Below, piece after piece: positions 6,959-10,903 of a stretch of DNA of 10,903 nt. This stretch comes from JBCBSZ01 sp039197885 (GTDB lineage Bacteria > Actinomycetota > Acidimicrobiia > Acidimicrobiales > Poriferisodalaceae): NCBI GenBank assembly GCA_039197885.1, contig JBCCTY010000121.1, positions 1 through 10,903 of the forward strand, read 5' to 3'. The notes under the pieces were generated by a model. It was not told the DNA's origin. It saw nothing but the letters and a program-made list of their open reading frames with translations, and did not search any database. The position numbers were made by a program, and so were the translations under genes. Position 1 is the first letter of the stretch. Every line of letters begins with the position of its first letter.

Positions 6959-7540
6959 TCACTCCGTCGACTCGCTCCGCAGCGCATCGATGATCTGGCG
7001 GGCGAGCACTCGCGACGCCTCACCGAGCTCGGGGTCGAATCCCATCCGCTGCAGGACCACGTTGTGCTCGGCGAGGCAGATCACCTGGTAGGCCGCCGCG
7101 TGGGCAGGTGGGTCGTCGCGGCCGAGCAGCTCCAGCAGCTCGCCGATCGAGTAGCGGTAGTCGTGGGCGATGCTCGACCCGATGGCCTCGTCGTCGCTCG
7201 CCGACACGAGCAGGATCCCGAACACGTCGTCGAGCTCGGCGTGGTCCCAGACGTAGGTGCGCGAGAAGTAGTGGTCGACGACGGCTCCGATGTCCGGAGC
7301 GCTCCCGATGCGCCGTGCTCGGCTCCGGTCGTGGCGTGCGCAGATCTCCTCGACGGCGGCCGCGACGAGCGCCGCACGGTTCCCGATGAAGTGGCGGACG
7401 GCGGAGCGGTGGACACCTGCGCGCTCGGCGATGTCGGCGATCGTCACCGCAGCCGTCCGGCGCTCGGCGACGAGCCGGAGGAACGCCTCGACGATCTGCT
7501 CGCGACGCTCGGTTGCGACCGACGGCCGCCCCGGGGACAT
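6959..7540 (-). CDS. TetR family transcriptional regulator
   Basis: This 193-residue repressor has an N-terminal TetR helix-turn-helix: RREQIVEAFLRLVAERR (12-28) then VTIADIAERAGVHRSAVRHF (32-51) and GNRAALVAAAV. The remaining helices form the ligand-binding and dimerisation region, whose ligand cannot be read from sequence. The ATG at 7540 is preferred because GGAG lies seven bases before it. An upstream in-frame ATG at 7579 lacks a ribosome binding site and falls inside the palindrome that probably is the operator. It is divergent to the amine oxidase gene, the usual arrangement for autoregulation and control of the divergent target. It is also 91 bases upstream of guaD on the same strand, though guaD seems to have its own promoter. 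Confidence 0.88.
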   Translation of the reverse strand: MSPGRPSVATERREQIVEAFLRLVAERRTAAVTIADIAERAGVHRSAVRHFIGNRAALVAAAVEEICARHDRSRARRIGSAPDIGAVVDHYFSRTYVWDHAELDDVFGILLVSASDDEAIGSSIAHDYRYSIGELLELLGRDDPPAHAAAYQVICLAEHNVVLQRMGFDPELGEASRVLARQIIDALRSESTE

Positions 7541-7565
7541 CGGGGAACTCCGCCTCGCCGCGTTA

Positions 7566-7588
7566 TTGTTTGTACTCATGACAATCAA
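7566..7588. promoter_or_regulatory. Probable TetR operator in the divergent promoter region
   Basis: A 23-bp imperfect palindrome centred on 7577 has arms TTGTTTGT (7566-7573) and ACAATCAA (7581-7588), with seven of eight arm positions complementary plus one inner pair. It is strikingly A/T-rich against its surroundings. It overlaps a plus-strand -10-like TATTGT (7564-7569) and the ATG at 7578. On the minus strand it overlaps a possible TTGATT -35 with TAACGC seventeen bases later. Binding here could silence both genes. The palindrome is seen; its use by this TetR is inferred from position. Confidence 0.6.
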
Positions 7589-8834
7589 CTCGTCCGACCG
7601 TCTCACCGGTGGGCAACGCGGCACCATGTTGTCAGCGGCGACCGAGGTCGGTCGACGGCGCTTCCTCCAGCTCGGCGGGCTCGGCCTCCTGGCGTCGTTC
7701 ATGGCAGCGTGCGGTGACCTGTTCGGACGTGAGCCCGAGGGCCCGCTCGGCGAGGGGACGGTCGAGGGCTCCGTCATCGTCGTCGGAGCCGGACCGGCGG
7801 GCATGACGGCCGCCCACCTGCTCCGACAGCGGGGGGCCGACGTCCGCGTGCTGGAGGCACGCTCCACGCCCGGTGGCCGCATCGCCCACACGCGGGACTT
7901 CGTGGACTTCCCGATCTCCCTCGGCGGCGAGTGGCTGCACGTCGACCGAGCGGTGCTCGACGACATCGTGGCGGACGAGTCGGTGCGCATCGACACGGTG
8001 ACCGTCGGCTACCGCGAGGACGGCGACTTCGCGATGGTCGACGACGACGGCGAGCTCGTGGCGCTGTCGCTCGCGGACACCGGCTTCGACATCGACCAGA
8101 AGTTCGTCGGTTCGAGCTGGCTCGACTTCTTCGAGACCTACGTGCTGCCCGGCATCGCCCCGCTGATCACGTTCGACACCCCCGTCGAGCGGATCGAGTA
8201 CGGCGAGGGGGGTGTGCGGCTCACCGACACCAGCGGTGACGTGCACGAGGCCGACCGCGTGGTGGTGACGGTGCCGGTGGCGATCCTCCAACAGGGCCTC
8301 GTCGAGTTCGAACCACCGCTGCCCGACGACCGTCTCGACACGCTCGCCGAGGCCAGGGTGTGGAGCGGCTTCAAGGCGTTCATCGAGTTCGATCGTCGCT
8401 TCTACCCGACGCTGCTCGCTCCGGCCGACTCAGGGGTCGGCGGCGGTCAGCGCCTCTTCTACGACGCGGCCCACGGGCAGGACTCCGCCGCGCACGTGCT
8501 CGGGGTGTTCTCGGTCGGCGAGGAGGCCGAGCGGTACCAGGCCGCTGGCGAGGGGGCGATCGATCTGATCCTCGCCGAGCTCGACGAGATCTACGACGGG
8601 ACGGCCACCGAGGCCTACGTCCAACACCTCACGCAGGACTGGAACGCGCAACCGTGGGCGAGGGGTGCCTACCTGACCGACGACGAGGATTTCCGGACCA
8701 CTCGCCGTCTCACCGGGCCGATCGACGACGTCGTGTTCTTCGCCGGCGACGGCTACACGGCGTTCGACGACTGGAGCAGCGTGCACGCCGCGGCCTGGTC
8801 GGCCCGCGACGCCGTGCGGGCGATGCTCGGCTGA
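7578..8834 (+). CDS. Flavin amine oxidase with Tat lipoprotein-type signal
   Basis: This is an FAD-dependent amine oxidase-like protein of 418 residues from ATG 7578, or 402 from ATG 7626. The first start has TATTGT eight bases upstream, leaderless geometry as at guaD; the second has only a distant GGTGGG. Numbering from the second start, GRRRFLQLGGLGLLASFMAAC (9-29) reads as a twin-arginine signal ending in a lipobox-like MAAC, so the mature protein may be lipid-anchored outside the membrane. The Rossmann motif VIVVGAGPAGMTAAHLL (50-66), EARSTPGGRI (78-86) and GGEWLH (100-105) bind FAD, and K250 in SGFKAFIEF is a candidate for the conserved active-site lysine. The C-terminal FAD segment is FFAGDGYTAFDDWSSVH (371-387), with Asp where most relatives have Glu. 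The amine substrate is unknown. It is probably repressed by the divergent TetR protein. Confidence 0.85.
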   Translation: MTINSSDRLTGGQRGTMLSAATEVGRRRFLQLGGLGLLASFMAACGDLFGREPEGPLGEGTVEGSVIVVGAGPAGMTAAHLLRQRGADVRVLEARSTPGGRIAHTRDFVDFPISLGGEWLHVDRAVLDDIVADESVRIDTVTVGYREDGDFAMVDDDGELVALSLADTGFDIDQKFVGSSWLDFFETYVLPGIAPLITFDTPVERIEYGEGGVRLTDTSGDVHEADRVVVTVPVAILQQGLVEFEPPLPDDRLDTLAEARVWSGFKAFIEFDRRFYPTLLAPADSGVGGGQRLFYDAAHGQDSAAHVLGVFSVGEEAERYQAAGEGAIDLILAELDEIYDGTATEAYVQHLTQDWNAQPWARGAYLTDDEDFRTTRRLTGPIDDVVFFAGDGYTAFDDWSSVHAAAWSARDAVRAMLG

Positions 8835-8901
8835 GCGACGGCGATCGGCGTGGCAGCCACGACTCCTGCGCAGGAACCGCGGGCCGGTCCCACTCCTCAC
8901 G

Positions 8902-8919
8902 GCATCGTGACGACGATGC
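8902..8919. repeat. 18-bp palindrome overlapping the dehydrogenase promoter
   Basis: Arms GCATCGT (8902-8908) and ACGATGC (8913-8919) are perfectly complementary around four bases, GACG. The site covers the candidate -35 of the downstream gene. It could be a repressor operator, or a small hairpin ending the amine oxidase transcript 67 bases after its stop. Its sequence is unlike the TetR palindrome at 7566-7588, so a different regulator would be expected. Confidence 0.5.
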
Positions 8920-8935
8920 GGCCACGCCGTACTGT
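8907..8935 (+). promoter_or_regulatory. Candidate promoter for the short-chain dehydrogenase gene
   Basis: GTGACG (8907-8912, four of six to TTGACA) and TACTGT (8930-8935, TAnnnT) are separated by exactly seventeen bases. Transcription would start near 8942, leaving a short leader that carries the AGGGGG ribosome binding site just before the ATG at 8958. This is the best two-part promoter in the window, but it is unproven. Confidence 0.5.
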
Positions 8936-8957
8936 CCGGCCCGATCGAGGGGGAGCC

Positions 8958-9782
8958 ATGGACGACTTCGACGGCCGGGTGGCGGTCATCACGGGTGGAG
9001 CGAGTGGGATCGGGCTGGCGACGGCCCACCGACTGGCCGGTGAGGGGATGCGGGTGATGCTCGCCGACATCGAGGATTCTCGACTGCGCGTGGCGGTCGA
9101 CGAGCTCGCCGCCGCGGGCGCCGACGTCGACGGCACCACGTGTGACGTGGCCGACCTCGCGTCGGTCGAGGCGCTCGCCGCCGCGACGTGGGACCGCTTC
9201 GGTGGCTGCGACCTGCTCTTCAACAACGCCGGGGTGGCGGTGTTCGGCGAGATGGCGGCGATGACCCACGCGGACTGGCGATGGGTCATCGACGTCGATC
9301 TGTGGGGACCGATCCACGGGGTCGAGGTCTTCGTGCCCCGGATGATCGAGCAGGGTCGAGGCGGCCACGTCATCAACACCGCCTCGTTCGCCGGGCTGGT
9401 CCCCAACCGGGGCCTCGGCGCCTACACCGTGGCGAAGTACGGCGTCGTGGCGTTGTCGGAGTGCCTCCGCACCGAGTTGCGCGAGCACGAGATCGGCGTG
9501 TCGGTCGTGTGTCCGATGCGGGTGTCGACCGACATCGACGACTCCCACCGCAACCGCACCGGCGACTACGGCGGCACCGAGGCCGGGAGGGGTCCGGCCG
9601 AGCCACCTCCGGAGGAGCAGTTCGCTGGCGACGTCATCGGGCCCGACGAGGTCGCGGAGCTCATCGTGACGGCCGTCCGGGAGCAGATCCTCTACGTCCA
9701 CACCCACGCCACGTCGCGGGCGCTCGTCGGGCGCCGCTTCGAGCGGATCGACCGGGCGTTCGACGACCTCGGCCTGGGCTGA
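8958..9782 (+). CDS. Short-chain dehydrogenase/reductase (SDR), classical type
   Basis: The 274-residue oxidoreductase has a Rossmann fold. TGGASGIG (12-19) binds the dinucleotide; D37 at the end of the second strand (VMLADIE) favours NAD(H) over NADP(H). CDVAD (62-66) and NNAG (89-92) follow. Catalytic S143 (NTASFAG), Y156 and K160 (YTVAK) are intact. The fourth tetrad position, usually Asn in 'vNlwG', is Asp (D113 in VIDVDLWGP). A C-terminal extension carries a Pro/Glu-rich segment near 210-220 that may form part of the substrate lid. The ATG at 8958 is chosen for the AGGGGG just upstream; a longer frame from 8850 would run through the candidate promoter. Its substrate, possibly an alcohol or ketone, cannot be assigned. 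A link to the upstream amine oxidase is only positional. Confidence 0.9.
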   Translation: MDDFDGRVAVITGGASGIGLATAHRLAGEGMRVMLADIEDSRLRVAVDELAAAGADVDGTTCDVADLASVEALAAATWDRFGGCDLLFNNAGVAVFGEMAAMTHADWRWVIDVDLWGPIHGVEVFVPRMIEQGRGGHVINTASFAGLVPNRGLGAYTVAKYGVVALSECLRTELREHEIGVSVVCPMRVSTDIDDSHRNRTGDYGGTEAGRGPAEPPPEEQFAGDVIGPDEVAELIVTAVREQILYVHTHATSRALVGRRFERIDRAFDDLGLG

Positions 9783-9783
9783 T

Positions 9784-9815
9784 CCCGGCGAGGCCTCCTG
9801 ACCGGTGGCGCCGGG
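9784..9815. terminator. Hairpin between convergent SDR and glycogen synthase genes
   Basis: CCCGGCG (9784-9790) and CGCCGGG (9809-9815) form a perfect seven-bp G/C stem around an 18-base loop, within the 47-base gap between two converging genes. It could stop transcription from both sides, though the loop is long and no T run follows. Confidence 0.4.
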
Positions 9816-9829
9816 CCGTCGCGGGGGGC

Positions 9830-10903
9830 TCAGACGATGGACCGGTAGAGGTCGACCTGCTGAGCGGCGGGACCGTCCCAGGACCAGTCGGGTGCCATGC
9901 CGTTGCGCTGGGCGCGGGTCCGACGATCGACGTCGTGCCAACCCCGGACGGCACGGTGGACGGCATCGATCCACCCCGGCAGGTCGTTGGTGGTCGTCAC
10001 CCAGCCGGTGCCGTCGGCCGGGTGCCGGTCGGCGTCGGTCACGGTGTCGTGGAGGCCCCCGACGTCGGTGACGATCGGCGGGCAGCCGTAGCGCATCGCC
10101 TGCATCTGCGCGAGCCCGCAGGGCTCGAAGCGCGACGGCATGGCGAAGAGGTCGGCCGAACCGAAGATGCGGTGGGCCAGCACGGCGTCGTAGTCGTCGA
10201 CCACCACGACCCGGTCGGGATGGGTCGCGGAGAGGCGGGCGCCGAGCTGGGCGAGCGCGGGATCGCCGCTGCCCAGCACCACCAGCTGCGCGAGCCCGTC
10301 GAGGTACGGCGCGAGCGCGAACATCCGGTCGACCGCCTTCTGCTCGGTGAAGCGGGTCACCATGCCGATGAGCGGTCCGTCGTCGGTCAGCCCGAGGTCG
10401 GCCCGCAGGGCCGCCGTGTTGTCGGCCCGACGAGCGAGCGTCGACGGGCCGTAGGTGGCCTCGAGGTGCTCGTCGGTGGCCGGATCCCAGACGTCGGTGT
10501 CGATCCCGTTCAGGATCCCGACGAGGTCGTCGCCTCGGGCGAGGAGATCGTCATGGAGGCCCATGCCGCCCTCGGGCGTACGGATCTCCTCGGCGTAGTT
10601 CGGGCTGACCGCCACGACCCGGTCGGCCAGCGCGATGCCACCGGCGAGCGGGATCGTGTGACCATGCCGCAGGTAGGCCCCCGCCCGCGGCCCCAGCACG
10701 TGCGACCAACCGGGGTCGGCGTTGCCCTGGTAGGCGAGGTTGTGGATGGTCAGCACCGAAGGCCGGGGCCGGTGGAGGAGCGCCAGGGCGGCGCTGGTGT
10801 GCCAGTCGTTCAGGTGGAGCACGTCGACGTCGAGGTGCTCGGCCCAGGCCGCCACCGCGGCGCTGTAGGCGAAGAAGCGGCGGTCGTTGTCGGCCCACGC
10901 CCG
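9830..10903 (-). CDS. glgA: Glycogen synthase, GT5 family (partial, N-terminus outside window)
   Basis: The visible 357 residues are the C-terminal part of a bacterial glycogen synthase, which extends alpha-1,4-glucan from a nucleotide-sugar donor (ADP-glucose in most bacteria). The frame stays open to the window edge and reads RAWADNDRRFFAYSAAVAAW, matching the family segment 'D...RF..fs.A'. Further on come VLHLNDWHT, TIHNLAYQG, the second-domain boundary NGIDTDVWDP and MVTRFTEQKAVD. The donor-site signature SRFEPCGLAQMQAMRYG lies near 10085-10135, with the catalytic glutamate in EPCGL, and is followed by VTDVGGLHDTV. These are GT5 rather than GT4 hallmarks. The N-terminal KxGGL loop must lie beyond 10903, so the true start is not visible; an in-frame GTG at 10855 is internal. 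The gene converges on the SDR gene, 47 bases apart. Confidence 0.92.
   Translation of the reverse strand, partial: RAWADNDRRFFAYSAAVAAWAEHLDVDVLHLNDWHTSAALALLHRPRPSVLTIHNLAYQGNADPGWSHVLGPRAGAYLRHGHTIPLAGGIALADRVVAVSPNYAEEIRTPEGGMGLHDDLLARGDDLVGILNGIDTDVWDPATDEHLEATYGPSTLARRADNTAALRADLGLTDDGPLIGMVTRFTEQKAVDRMFALAPYLDGLAQLVVLGSGDPALAQLGARLSATHPDRVVVVDDYDAVLAHRIFGSADLFAMPSRFEPCGLAQMQAMRYGCPPIVTDVGGLHDTVTDADRHPADGTGWVTTTNDLPGWIDAVHRAVRGWHDVDRRTRAQRNGMAPDWSWDGPAAQQVDLYRSIV

Noticed and set aside
5978..7717. Plus-strand open frame of 579 codons across guaD and the TetR gene
   Set aside because: It is a composition-driven shadow; both minus-strand genes beneath it have intact catalytic or DNA-binding motifs.
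8430..9974. Open frame of 514 codons on the minus strand opposite the amine oxidase and SDR genes
   Set aside because: It crosses two well-supported plus-strand genes and the end of glgA, and its translation is Arg/Pro/Asp-rich without motifs.

Overview
This window comes from a very GC-rich genome, roughly 70% G+C by eye, with C or G at most third codon positions. A complete iniB-iniA-iniC set, genes packed with ATGA overlaps, actinobacterial TAnnnT -10 boxes placed just upstream of start codons, and a bacterial GT5 glycogen synthase all point to an actinobacterium. The un-mycobacterial form of IniB suggests a lineage away from the mycobacteria, perhaps Acidimicrobiia. That placement is inference, because no marker gene is present.

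Left part (1-5034, + strand): an iniBAC-type operon. It encodes an IniB-like protein with the short family N-terminal domain, a Pro/Ala linker and a long Asp/Asn/Gly-rich repetitive tail. Two dynamin-like GTPases follow: IniA with a hydrophobic membrane-interaction segment, and IniC without one. A perfect 13-bp hairpin separates iniB from iniA. iniA and iniC overlap by ATGA. In mycobacteria this operon is induced by cell-wall inhibitors, and IniA remodels membrane.

Middle part (5127-7540, - strand): a small PRC-barrel protein, a guanine deaminase (guaD) and a TetR-family repressor. The repressor lies divergent to the next gene across a short intergenic region with a clear imperfect palindrome, the likely operator.

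Right part (7578-9782, + strand): a flavin amine oxidase with a twin-arginine lipoprotein-type signal, probably exported and controlled by the TetR protein, then a short-chain dehydrogenase with its own recognisable promoter overlapped by a palindrome. Converging on it from the right edge is the C-terminal portion of a glycogen synthase (glgA), whose start lies outside the window.

No tRNA, rRNA, CRISPR array, insertion sequence or prophage gene was seen. No stretch longer than about 155 bases lacks a gene. The most interesting system is the iniBAC operon: a conserved pair of dynamins joined to an IniB whose tail looks nothing like the mycobacterial Gly/Ala-rich version.
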